Below, one piece after another: positions 7,796-15,135 of a DNA stretch of 64,000 nucleotides. The position numbers and the translations under genes were made by a program. Below the pieces are notes generated by a model. The model did not search any database and was not told where the DNA came from. It saw only the letters and a list, made by a program, of their open reading frames with translations. The stretch spans positions 62,001-126,000 of the forward strand of contig NZ_JAIFZS010000038.1 of the NCBI RefSeq assembly GCF_019710635.1, read 5' to 3'. The stretch is from Mycolicibacterium xanthum (GTDB lineage: Bacteria > Actinomycetota > Actinomycetes > Mycobacteriales > Mycobacteriaceae). Positions within the stretch are counted from its first letter, which is position 1. Every line of letters begins with the position of its first letter.

Positions 7796-9171
7796 CTGAC
7801 GATCTTGACCGCTCCGACGAACTGCTCCAACTCATCGCCGACGATGCCCGCCGCGATCAGGCAGTCCGCAACGGGCACCACCCCGACGATCACGGACCCG
7901 ATGAACCGCCACCCGACGACGGCGACCACTACCGCGGCGACGACGACAGATCCTCTTCCAGACCGGAAGATGATCTGCCCGAGCCGACCACCTGGGAACC
8001 GCTCGATCTCGGCCCGCACCTTCTCGGCGAAATCACCCAACCGCAACCGTCGATCGGCGCCGTCCGCAGCGACGGCCTGCGGATGATCTACCCCGGCCGC
8101 GAACACGCAATCCTCGGCGAAACCGAATCAGGCAAAACGTGGTTCGCGCTGGCATGCGTCGCAGCCGAACTGGCCGCCGGCAACACCGTGGTCTACATCC
8201 ACTTCGAGGAATCCGACCCCGGCTCCACCATCGAACGGCTACGCCTGCTCGGCGTGGACACGGCGCTGATCGCCTCCCGACTGCTGTTCGTGGCGCCCGG
8301 CCGCCCCGCCCGCGCCGAATGGATACGACCGCTGATCGAATCACGGCCCACGCTGGTCGTCCTCGACGGCGTGAACGAAGCCATGTCGCTGATCGGCGCG
8401 GACATCATGGCCGCAGACGGCGCCGCGAACTTCCGGCGGCTGCTGGTGACCCCGTTCCTCAAGAACAGGGCGTGCACGCTGGCGTGCGACCATCTGCCCA
8501 AGAACGTGGAGGGCCGCGGCCGCGACGCCTACGGCTCGGTGCACAAGGGCAACGCGATCGACGGCGCCCGGTTCGTGATGGAGAACGTCGCACCGTTCGG
8601 CCGGCGGATGCGTGGCCGGTCCAACGTGTTCGTCACCAAGGACCGGCCCGGGCAGCTCCGCGCACACGGCAAGCCGACGAAACTGCCCGGCAAGACCTTC
8701 GTCGGCACATTCGTCGTGGACGACTCCGAAACGGTCGGCCCCGACTTCACCGTGCGGTTCTTCGCTCCCAAAGACGACCAGGACGACGACAGCAGTTCCG
8801 GCGACGCGGCCACCACCCCGCTCATGGAGGCGCTGTGGACCAGCGTGTTCAATCGCGGCTCGGTGTCGTCACGGTCACAGATCATCGCCGCCGCCCAAAA
8901 CGACAGGCACAAGTTCCGGCGCGCCGACGCGTTCGACGCGATCAACCGACTGTTCGACCTTGAACGGCTGCGTGATGTCCGAGACGGGACGAAGAAGGCG
9001 ATCGAAGCCGTCGAAAACGGTTCCCAGAAATCCGGTTCCAAACCGGTTCCCGAAAACGGTTCCGGTTCCGGTTCCCCTAAGGGAGGGAACCGGGAACCGA
9101 TACCGGTTCCCGGTTCCCGGAACCGGTGGGAACCGATGGGAACCGATGAGGAAGCGGAGGACGAACAGTGA
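7792..9171 (+). CDS. RepA-like AAA ATPase (putative replicative helicase/initiator)
   Basis: The 459-residue protein has an acidic disordered N-terminus (residues 1-65), then a RecA-like ATPase core. Walker A G-E-T-E-S-G-K-T is at 109-116 and Walker B L-V-V-L-D at about 188-192. An A-C-D-H-L-P-K sensor-like segment follows, as in phage and plasmid RepA/KaiC-like helicases. The tail after residue 400 is low complexity and is encoded by a cluster of GGTTCC hexamers. The start is a GTG in a GTGA overlap. It is the best candidate for the element's replication protein. Confidence 0.82.
   Translation: MTDDLDRSDELLQLIADDARRDQAVRNGHHPDDHGPDEPPPDDGDHYRGDDDRSSSRPEDDLPEPTTWEPLDLGPHLLGEITQPQPSIGAVRSDGLRMIYPGREHAILGETESGKTWFALACVAAELAAGNTVVYIHFEESDPGSTIERLRLLGVDTALIASRLLFVAPGRPARAEWIRPLIESRPTLVVLDGVNEAMSLIGADIMAADGAANFRRLLVTPFLKNRACTLACDHLPKNVEGRGRDAYGSVHKGNAIDGARFVMENVAPFGRRMRGRSNVFVTKDRPGQLRAHGKPTKLPGKTFVGTFVVDDSETVGPDFTVRFFAPKDDQDDDSSSGDAATTPLMEALWTSVFNRGSVSSRSQIIAAAQNDRHKFRRADAFDAINRLFDLERLRDVRDGTKKAIEAVENGSQKSGSKPVPENGSGSGSPKGGNREPIPVPGSRNRWEPMGTDEEAEDEQ
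9019..9144. repeat. Cluster of 13 GGTTCC/GGAACC hexamers, possible iteron region
   Basis: Eight GGTTCC and five GGAACC hexamers fall within 126 bp at the 3' end of the RepA-like gene (starts at 9019, 9034, 9045, 9058, 9064, 9070, 9086, 9093, 9105, 9112, 9119, 9129 and 9139). They encode a Gly/Ser/Pro-rich tail without obvious fold. Short iterated sites inside or beside a rep gene are typical of rep-binding origins in small elements. An origin role is inference. Confidence 0.5.
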
Positions 9172-9326
9172 TACCGCAACGTATCCGGCTGCGCCGCACC
9201 AAAGGCTGGCGCAAACCCGACAGCACCATCGTGGTCGCGCGCCCCACCCGTTGGGGCAACCCGTTTCCCGTCATCGTCGGCGACACCGTCGTCACCTACA
9301 GCGCCGGCATCGAGAAAGACGGCTAG
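9168..9326 (+). CDS. Short DUF4326-like phage protein
   Basis: This GTG-initiated 52-residue frame starts in a GTGA overlap with the ATPase gene. It reads I-R-L-R-R-T-K-G-W-R-K-P then V-V-A-R-P-T-R-W-G-N-P-F, the signature of DUF4326 proteins common in actinophages. Full-length members are longer, so this copy is short or truncated. It ends directly before the next ATG. Function is unknown. Confidence 0.7.
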   Translation: MIPQRIRLRRTKGWRKPDSTIVVARPTRWGNPFPVIVGDTVVTYSAGIEKDG

Positions 9327-9632
9327 ATGTTGTCGGCGGCTGATCTGGCGGTGGCCCGCTCCGCGCTGCTGTGGGTGCGCCGCCAGGTCGCCGCACGCCA
9401 CGAACCCACGGCCGCGCTGGACGCCACGATCACCGCGATCGACACCGCCCTCACTTCCGGGAACGGAAGTCCGGAACAGCCGCCCAGCCACACTGGATTC
9501 GTGGATGTCACGGAAGCTGCCCGACTGCTCGACGTGAGTGACCGCCATGTCCGCAACCTCGCCCCGCATATCGGCGGTATCAAGCACGCCGGCCGCTGGA
9601 TCATCCCGAGATCTTCACTCCCCGAGGACTAG
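9327..9632 (+). CDS. Excisionase-like HTH protein (MerR-type winged helix)
   Basis: The 101-residue protein has a C-terminal D-V-T-E-A-A-R-L-L-D-V-S-D-R-H-V-R-N-L segment followed by a strand ending G-R-W-I-I-P-R-S-S-L. This is the HTH_17 excisionase-type fold that reads an att or operator site. The N-terminal helical part is extra. A recombination directionality factor or a small regulator are the two options. It begins immediately after the preceding stop. Confidence 0.7.
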   Translation: MLSAADLAVARSALLWVRRQVAARHEPTAALDATITAIDTALTSGNGSPEQPPSHTGFVDVTEAARLLDVSDRHVRNLAPHIGGIKHAGRWIIPRSSLPED

Positions 9633-9634
9633 AA

Positions 9635-9889
9635 GTGACAAACCAAGACGATCAGGAACAGCCGCCCGCGGCGACGTTGGGTGATGTGCTCGACGCCGTC
9701 GTCGGCTCCATGACCACCGAACAATTCGAACAGCTCAAACAGCGCACCGGGCACGCCGAACTCCCACCGAAACAGAAAGCCGCAGAAGCCCTCGCCCGGC
9801 TCGTCAAGCACGGCAACCTCAACGCCGACAACCTGACCTTCGGCCAGGTCGCCGACACCCTGCACGAACGCCACGGAAGGGTCTGGTAA
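9635..9889 (+). CDS. Small hypothetical element protein
   Basis: The 84-residue acidic, helical protein starts at GTG two bases after the preceding stop. No family is recognised. Its TAA overlaps the next ATG (TAATG), so it belongs to the same operon. Confidence 0.55.
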   Translation: MTNQDDQEQPPAATLGDVLDAVVGSMTTEQFEQLKQRTGHAELPPKQKAAEALARLVKHGNLNADNLTFGQVADTLHERHGRVW

Positions 9890-10632
9890 TGCTCAAGTTC
9901 GACAACAGCGGCTTCGACGCGATCCAGGCGGCGCAATCCTTCGACCGGTTCGCCGTCGAGCTGCCCGACGATGCAGTCACCGCACTGCACAAGCTGATGG
10001 AACTGCGGCAGTCTCAGCCGGAAGATCCGCCCCGCGACACGGTCGCGCACCTGATCGCCGACTCCGCCAAGCCCAACGTCATCGACGCCGCGATCGCCGC
10101 GCATGTCGGCGCCAACCACCGCCAGCAGCAGCACCGGGTCGCCGAAACCCTCACCGGCCGCCGCGTGCTGGCCGCGATCATGGCCGACCGCGCACGACTC
10201 CACACCGAACTGGCTGTCACCGCCGACGAACTCATCGACCGGCTGCACCGCGCCGCCCTCATCACCGAATCCGTCGTCGACCTGGCCCGCGCGAAACGCC
10301 CCGACGACGCCCACCTGCTCGCCGTGATCGAATCCGACGCCGCCGAACTCAAAGACCTCTACGTTTTGCGCGACCGCTACCTCACCGCCGACGGCGCCCG
10401 CTGGTCCACCGGCTGGTGGTCCTGCCAGCACTGGCGCACACCGTGGGACCACGGCCACGTCGCCGACCACGACAGCAGCCAATGGGGTGCATGGCGGGCC
10501 GTCATCCGCGCCGGCGGGAACCTCTGGTTCGTGCCCATCGAGGAAGCCACCGCCGCATCCGCGAAGCATGAACCTAGCGGCCCCGACCTGATGACCCAAC
10601 CGTTCAACCCGCGCAAGGGCACGTTCGTATGA
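9889..10632 (+). CDS. Hypothetical phage-type protein
   Basis: The 247-residue, mostly helical protein has a Trp-rich C-terminal stretch (T-G-W-W-S-C-Q-H-W-R ... Q-W-G-A-W-R-A-V). No catalytic motif is recognised. It is the last gene of the overlapping operon that starts with the integrase; a 103-bp gap separates it from the terminase genes. Confidence 0.6.
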   Translation: MLKFDNSGFDAIQAAQSFDRFAVELPDDAVTALHKLMELRQSQPEDPPRDTVAHLIADSAKPNVIDAAIAAHVGANHRQQQHRVAETLTGRRVLAAIMADRARLHTELAVTADELIDRLHRAALITESVVDLARAKRPDDAHLLAVIESDAAELKDLYVLRDRYLTADGARWSTGWWSCQHWRTPWDHGHVADHDSSQWGAWRAVIRAGGNLWFVPIEEATAASAKHEPSGPDLMTQPFNPRKGTFV

Positions 10633-10658
10633 CACACACCAAATGTTTGCTACCGGGT

Positions 10659-10720
10659 GGGGTGCAACCCCTTGACCAGCATCAACGAAGCAGGCACAGG
10701 TTTGCTGTGATCTCTATAGA
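10659..10720 (+). promoter_or_regulatory. Gap before the terminase genes: short hairpin and possible -10 box
   Basis: A GGGGT-GCA-ACCCC hairpin (10659-10671) could end transcription of the upstream operon. TATAGA at 10715-10720 is a -10-like hexamer 16 bp before the next ATG, without a convincing -35. These are pattern-based suggestions only. Confidence 0.25.
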
Positions 10721-10735
10721 CCCGGGCGGTTCCAC

Positions 10736-10999
10736 ATGGGCCTAGGCGACGTGGTCCGCGCCGGTGAGCGTCTGGAGAGCCTGCGGGCGCTGCGGGACCG
10801 GCTCGCAGACGAACTCGATGAGTGTTCCTCGAGCCGGGATGTGGCTGCGCTGTCGGCGCGGCTGGCCGATGTGCTCGAGCAGATCGAGAAGATTCCGACG
10901 ACCGAGCAGGTGAGCAAGGCTGATGAAATCGCAGAGCGCCGCGCTGCCCGCCGGGGTGCAGGTTCCGCGAATCCGGCACGCGCCCCGCGTTCGGGCTAA
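10736..10999 (+). CDS. Small-terminase-like protein
   Basis: The 87-residue helical protein contains L-R-A-L-R-D-R-L-A-D-E-L-D-E-C, S-S-R-D-V-A-A-L-S-A-R-L, and a basic end with A-D-E-I-A-E-R-R-A-A-R-R. This pattern recurs in actinophage proteins encoded right before the large terminase. It overlaps the large terminase gene by 77 bp in another frame. A small-terminase role is supported mainly by position and resemblance. Confidence 0.65.
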   Translation: MGLGDVVRAGERLESLRALRDRLADELDECSSSRDVAALSARLADVLEQIEKIPTTEQVSKADEIAERRAARRGAGSANPARAPRSG

Positions 11000-12365
11000 C
11001 GCCTGGGAGGACATCACCGAGTTGTGCGCTGCGTACGGCTTGGTGTTGGACCCTTGGCAGGAGGATGTTTTCGAGGGGGCGATGGGCGAACGCGCTGATG
11101 GCACGTTCGCCGCCCGCCAGATCGGGGTGTCCTGTAGCCGCCAGAACGGCAAGGGGGCGATCGCGGAGGCCCGTGCTCTGGCCGGTCTGCTGCTGTTCAA
11201 CGAGGCGTTGATCATCCACTCCGCGCACGAGCTGGCGACGTCGGGTTTGGGGTTTCGCCGGCTGAAATCGTATTTCGACAATTACGACGATTTGGGCCGC
11301 AAGGTGGTCGCGCAGTCCGGCGCGTACGGGCGTGAGTATCTGCGGCTGCGTTCTGGGCAGGAGGTCAAGTTCGTCACCCGATCCAAGTCCGCGATTCGTG
11401 GATTTTCGGCTGATTGTCTGCTGCTGGACGAGGCGCAGATTCTGCAGGATGAGGCGTGGGAGGCGATTCTGTACACGGTGAGTGCGCGGCCGAATCATCA
11501 GATCTGGCTGTTGGGAACCCCACCGTTGTCGACTGCGGAGGGCGCGGTGTTCGCCCGGTTCCGTGCTCGCGGTTTGGACGGCAAGGATCGCCGGTCGGCG
11601 TGGTTTGAGTGGTCGGCGCCGGACGGCTGCGATCTGGACGATCCGGAGGCGTGGGCGGCGGCGAATCCGTCGCTGGGTCATCGCGTCACCTACGACAACG
11701 TGCTGGCTGAGCGCGGCGTGGCCACCGATGAGGGTTTCGGGCGGGAACGTCTGGGCATGTGGTCCGATGTTGGTACGCAGCGGGTGATTTCGGCGGATTC
11801 GTGGCGGGCGGTGGCCGACGCGAATCTTCGGGACGCGGGCAAGGATGTCGCCGTCGCCCTGGACGTCAGCCCGGATCGTTCGGTGGCGACGATCGCGTCG
11901 GCGGCCTGGACTGCCGACGGTCTGCCGTATGTGGATGTGGTGGAGTCACGCCGCGGGCAGCCGGATTGGGGTGTGCAGCGGTTCGTGGACATCTGCGGCC
12001 GCCACGAGGTTCGCGCCGTGGTGGTCGACGGCATGTCCGCGGCCAACACCCTGATCGACCCGCTGCAGCAGGCCGGGGTGACGGTGACGGTCACGACGGC
12101 CCGGCAGATGGCCGCCGCGTGCGGCGGCTTCTATGACGCCGTGATGGACGCCAAGATGCGGCACCTCGATCAGCCGCTGCTGAACACGGCGTTGTCGGTG
12201 GCCCGGAAGCGCCGGATCGGGGACAGCGGGTTCGGCTGGTCGCGTAAGGACTCCGAAGCGGACATCACCCCGGTGACGGCGGCGACGTTGGCGTTGTGGG
12301 CGTTGACGAGCTCGGAGGTCGCGGCCAAACCGAAACGGCGCAGCGGGAAGGCGACGTTCGTGTGA
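10923..12365 (+). CDS. Phage terminase large subunit
   Basis: The 480-residue protein begins with a terminase ATPase domain. The adenine-binding region D-P-W-Q-E-D-V-F is at 43-50, the Walker A-like C-S-R-Q-N-G-K-G at about 71-78 and the Walker B plus catalytic acid L-L-L-D-E-A-Q at 166-172. A nuclease domain with D-V-S-P-D-R-S and V-V-V-D-G-M-S follows. Terminases pump DNA into procapsids. Length is normal for the family. Neither portal nor capsid follows, which is odd for a prophage. Confidence 0.92.
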   Translation: MKSQSAALPAGVQVPRIRHAPRVRANAWEDITELCAAYGLVLDPWQEDVFEGAMGERADGTFAARQIGVSCSRQNGKGAIAEARALAGLLLFNEALIIHSAHELATSGLGFRRLKSYFDNYDDLGRKVVAQSGAYGREYLRLRSGQEVKFVTRSKSAIRGFSADCLLLDEAQILQDEAWEAILYTVSARPNHQIWLLGTPPLSTAEGAVFARFRARGLDGKDRRSAWFEWSAPDGCDLDDPEAWAAANPSLGHRVTYDNVLAERGVATDEGFGRERLGMWSDVGTQRVISADSWRAVADANLRDAGKDVAVALDVSPDRSVATIASAAWTADGLPYVDVVESRRGQPDWGVQRFVDICGRHEVRAVVVDGMSAANTLIDPLQQAGVTVTVTTARQMAAACGGFYDAVMDAKMRHLDQPLLNTALSVARKRRIGDSGFGWSRKDSEADITPVTAATLALWALTSSEVAAKPKRRSGKATFV

Positions 12366-12368
12366 AGG

Positions 12369-12410
12369 CTTCGCCTGCTCTTTCAACTATGGGGTTGTTG
12401 GCAGGCGAAG
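12369..12410 (+). terminator. Hairpin after the terminase gene
   Basis: Perfect 10-bp arms CTTCGCCTGC and GCAGGCGAAG enclose a second CAAC/GTTG stem. There is no U-tract, as is common in mycobacterial terminators. It begins 4 bp after the terminase stop. A further GGTAC-TTGC-GTACC inverted repeat is at 12498-12511. A terminator or packaging-related site is possible. Confidence 0.45.
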
Positions 12411-12534
12411 GGCGGGGGCGGTGTGCGCGCCAAGAGGTTGAGCTTGGCTGCTGCACCCGCCCCCGTACACGAACACCCTGACCCACCCCGCAAATCTGGT
12501 ACTTGCGTACCGTTTCGTGTCATTCTGACTCACG

Positions 12535-13143
12535 GTGATCGCGAACCCCGACGGTGCGCTGGCACCGGCTCTGCGCCGGCTGTCCGACGGTGTGCGCGCC
12601 CTGGCCGACCCGGTGCCCGAGTGGTCGCACGGCACGCTGCGGTGGTCTGATCCGGTTTACGACCGGTTGCGGGCCCGGTTGGCTGGTGGAGCGTTGTCGC
12701 GGTCAGGGTCGGCGTCGAAGTCGCGGCCACCGTGCAACGTCGCCGCGCTGGATTGGCTTGCCGAGGTTGACGGCGTGGTGGCGGGGTGGACACGCGACGG
12801 CAAGGGCACGACGGCGGCGCGGCTGCGCGCCCTGGTTGATTACGGCTGGCGGCCGATGGATGTCGAACAGATCGACGGTTACAGCGACCGGATCGAGCGG
12901 TGGGTGTTGACGGCGGTCGAGCTGCTCGGTGATGCGCCGATCATCGTGCCGCTGCGGATGCCGTGCCCGAGTTGCGGCTGCCGGTTCGCGTATCGGCGCG
13001 CTGACGATGGTGGGCATTTGCGTGTCGATGCGTTGTCGGTGGGCGAGTTCGGTGCGGGGTGCGCGGCGTGCCGGGCGAAATGGCCGCCGGCCGAGTTTCA
13101 CTGGCTGGCGAGGCTGTTAGGTGTGCCCGCGTTGCCTGCCTGA
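12535..13143 (+). CDS. Zinc-ribbon phage hypothetical protein
   Basis: The 202-residue protein starts at GTG. Its C-terminal half has C-P-S-C-G-C-R-F and C-A-A-C-R-A-K-W-P-P-A-E, two Cys pairs about 34 residues apart that form a zinc ribbon. Similar proteins near terminase genes occur in mycobacteriophages. The function is unknown. It is the last rightward gene before the inverted-repeat array. Confidence 0.7.
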   Translation: MIANPDGALAPALRRLSDGVRALADPVPEWSHGTLRWSDPVYDRLRARLAGGALSRSGSASKSRPPCNVAALDWLAEVDGVVAGWTRDGKGTTAARLRALVDYGWRPMDVEQIDGYSDRIERWVLTAVELLGDAPIIVPLRMPCPSCGCRFAYRRADDGGHLRVDALSVGEFGAGCAACRAKWPPAEFHWLARLLGVPALPA

Positions 13144-13230
13144 TCCTGGCCTGCCTTGACCATAGTTTTTACTGACCTCAGTAAAAACCTCGCCAACGCC
13201 TTGGGCGCGGAGTTTCGCGAGGGGGCGTAG

Positions 13231-13395
13231 GACACGCTCACCCGTCGGAGCAATTCCGTTTTCGCTTGGGAAACAGCCCGCCCGGACGCGCCGGTCGCCT
13301 TCGCGGCCTGCTCCCGAGACTTGCGTTCACGCTCCGATAACTGTGGCAGATCTGCCACAGTTTTCTGGTCGTCCTTGCGTGGCCTGCCTACCGGG
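13231..13395 (-). pseudogene. Degraded HTH-protein fragment inside the palindrome array
   Basis: The minus strand reads G-R-P-R-K-D-D-Q-K-T then S-R-E-Q-A-A-K-A-T-G-A-S-G-R-A-V-S-Q-A-K. This resembles the helix-turn-helix of small phage and integrative-element ParB-like proteins. The 24-bp perfect palindrome at 13339-13362 lies inside this frame and encodes T-V-A-D-L-P-Q. The longer open frame (13098-13526) has no convincing start or full domain, so I read it as a remnant. Confidence 0.35.
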
Positions 13396-13989
13396 TTGGT
13401 ATCGCGGAATCTCCTGCAGATCTGCAGGAGTTTTCTGGTCGTCCTTGCGTGGCCGGCACCGTCCATGCTGGAAGAACTTCCACTATGGGTATGTCCGGTC
13501 CCTGCGCGCGGTGGGCGGCACGTCATGTACGGAGATCAACTCCGCAGTCACCACGACGGTCGTGATGACCGTAGGTCAACGTGTATATTATCAACGTTGA
13601 CCCCATCGCCTGAGTGTTTGGTTGCCGAGAACGATGCGATGGTCTGGTGGGTGCGCCAGATCGTCAAGTCGCTCGTTCACACTAAAAGATTTAGTGTGAA
13701 CGCGAAGCCGGTTCCGGCGAAGGGTGCGGTTGGGGCCGATCATCAAGTTTGGTCGTGAGACTAAAAGATTTAGTGTCGCGACCAAAGCGCAAGTCGCAGG
13801 GCGTGGGTGCGCCAGATCGTCAAGTCGCTCGTCGACACTAAAAGATTTAGTGTCACGGAGCGGGGCGGCTCTAACCAGAACGCCAACCGAGAGAGCAGCT
13901 ACACGGCGAACCCGGACAAGCCGCCGATGGTCGCCCGCGCTTGCTGGTCTTGGACCGGTCGGGCCGCTTCGATGGCGACTTAGTACTAG

Positions 13990-14080
13990 GTACTAAGTCC
14001 CCACAATCTCGCAGCGCCGCAATGTCGTTGCGGATTGCGGACTGGCTGACGCCGAGCGCTTTCGGCGATGGAGATCTGCG
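13990..14080 (-). pseudogene. Second degraded HTH fragment in the array
   Basis: K-A-L-G-V-S-Q-S-A-I-R-N-D-I-A-A-L-R is read from about 14062 down to 14009 and looks like a sequence-specific helix-turn-helix. The preceding codons fit only after a frameshift (I-S-I-A then K-A-L-G). The palindrome at 13977-13999 follows immediately. Probably a gene remnant interrupted by palindromic elements. Confidence 0.35.
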
Positions 14081-14084
14081 CCCT

Positions 14085-14346
14085 GTCCCTGCGCGTGTGG
14101 GCGGCACACATGTACGGAGATCAACTCCGTGCGCGCCCAGTCCGGTCCCTGCGCGCGTGGGCGGCACCATACTCACGAATCCGTGAGTATGGGTATTTCG
14201 GTCCGGTCCCTGCGCGCGTGGGCGGCACCCACGACGCAGGCAAATCGCCAGTAAACTGGCGATTTGAGATCACCGGGTGGGCGTCCGCCACGACGCAGGC
14301 AAATCGCCACTATGGTGGCGATTTGAGATCACCGGGTGGGCGGCAC
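14085..14346. repeat. Five units of 59-61 bp, each with a different hairpin; CRISPR-like spacing
   Basis: A 28-nt linker (starts GTCCGG, ends GTGGGCGGCAC) is exact at 14140-14167 and 14201-14228, truncated at 14085-14107, and present with one extra G at 13493-13521. Intervening segments are 32 and 33 nt. Two further 59-bp units (14229, 14288) end in related GTGGGCG sequence. Repeat and spacer sizes match type I-E CRISPR, but every intervening segment is an inverted repeat, one is nearly repeated at 13522, and no cas gene is present. Confidence 0.8.
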
Positions 14347-14372
14347 ACTTCCCGACCTGCACACAACGAAGC

Positions 14373-14406
14373 CGGCCCGCCACCCAGGGGGAAGGGTGAC
14401 GGGCCG
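14373..14406 (-). terminator. Strong GC hairpin at the 3' end of the leftward genes
   Basis: CGGCCCG-c-CACCC pairs with GGGTG-a-CGGGCCG around an 8-nt loop, giving 12 paired bases with one mismatch. It starts 17 bp past the stop of the leftward gene at 14423, the place expected for its terminator. There is no long U-tract. Confidence 0.6.
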
Positions 14407-14422
14407 ACGTTCGGGGAACGGG

Positions 14423-14695
14423 TTAGCCGGTTTGGTGATCCTGCACCATCTGCCAGTACCGGTCGCCGTCGATGAGTCGGTCGATGATCTTGTCGGGCTG
14501 CATCGAGCAGTCGATCAGCCACAACTCGTCGTCGGTCACAGACGGGTCGATGGCGGGTGGCCGGTGCTGCCCGATCAGCGGCCACGCGGCGGTCATGTCG
14601 TCGGCGATGGCGTCGATGTCCCAGTCGGACAGTTCGTCCCACGGCAGGGTGTCGTGGATGTAGCGGGTGATGTCGTCGCGGGTGACGATGGTCAT
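14423..14695 (-). CDS. Hypothetical element protein
   Basis: The 90-residue acidic, Trp-containing protein is unrecognised (T-R-D-D-I-T-R-Y-I-H-D-T-L-P-W). Its ATG overlaps the stop of the upstream gene by 4 bp. Genes leftward from the attR end could be the lysogenically expressed module of the element. Confidence 0.6.
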   Translation of the reverse strand: MTIVTRDDITRYIHDTLPWDELSDWDIDAIADDMTAAWPLIGQHRPPAIDPSVTDDELWLIDCSMQPDKIIDRLIDGDRYWQMVQDHQTG

Positions 14696-15072
14696 CGCTG
14701 CACCGTATCGTTCCCGTCGAGCTTGTCGAGGACGGTTGCCGCTTTCAGCAGCGCGCGGGCAAGGTCGACGGCCTGCGCGGCGGTCAGCGACCGGTCCTTG
14801 ATGTCGTACAGCGAGATCCCGCGTTCGATGCGGCCATCGTCGGAGTGCTGGAACCCGTCAATCGCCACACCCACGGTGCCGGTGTCATGCCGCGACCATG
14901 TCAGGGACCGCATGGCGGTGCCGTCGACCAGGCAGACGGCGTCCCACGGATCAGCGGTCGCGCCGGCCGGGACGGGGAAGTCCGGGCGTAGACCGGGGCA
15001 GCGGTCGGTGTGGCGGCCGATGGTGTTGCAGCACTGATGGTAGGTGCTGTCGACGGGGTACTTGGTGGTCAT
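14692..15072 (-). CDS. Hypothetical element protein
   Basis: The 126-residue protein contains Y-H-Q-C-C-N-T-I-G-R-H-T-D-R-C-P-G-L-R near the start. That Cys/His pattern occurs in short actinophage zinc-binding proteins. No enzyme motif is seen. It is the first gene inside attR and is transcribed away from ychF, with its start 95 bp from the att core. Confidence 0.6.
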   Translation of the reverse strand: MTTKYPVDSTYHQCCNTIGRHTDRCPGLRPDFPVPAGATADPWDAVCLVDGTAMRSLTWSRHDTGTVGVAIDGFQHSDDGRIERGISLYDIKDRSLTAAQAVDLARALLKAATVLDKLDGNDTVQR

Positions 15073-15135
15073 AGGACGGGCCTTTCACTGGGTGGCGAGC
15101 CGAACCGTATGACTGACCACCGACAGGTGGGGCGC

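Larger units (their letters stand above)
13165..14346. repeat. Array of at least 15 different inverted repeats in repeated linkers
   Basis: Inverted repeats lie at 13165-13188, 13339-13362, 13411-13430, 13463-13488, 13530-13544, 13547-13569, 13574-13602, 13674-13702, 13748-13786, 13834-13854, 13977-13999, 14114-14130, 14167-14192, 14241-14266 and 14300-14325. Arms are 5-18 bp and loops 0-11 nt. Stem sequences differ, while flanks are repeated: 26 bp at 13359/13429, 30 bp at 13647/13803 and 59 bp at 14229/14288. Copies show compensatory arm changes, for example CCAG/CTGG at 14241 against CCAC/GTGG at 14300. The stretch from 13144 to 14422 has no convincing intact gene. Confidence 0.88.

Noticed and set aside
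14085..14346. Annotating the 60-bp-spaced repeats as a CRISPR array
   Set aside because: Intervals are inverted repeats, one is nearly duplicated elsewhere, no cas gene is nearby, and only two linker copies are exact. Kept as a generic repeat.
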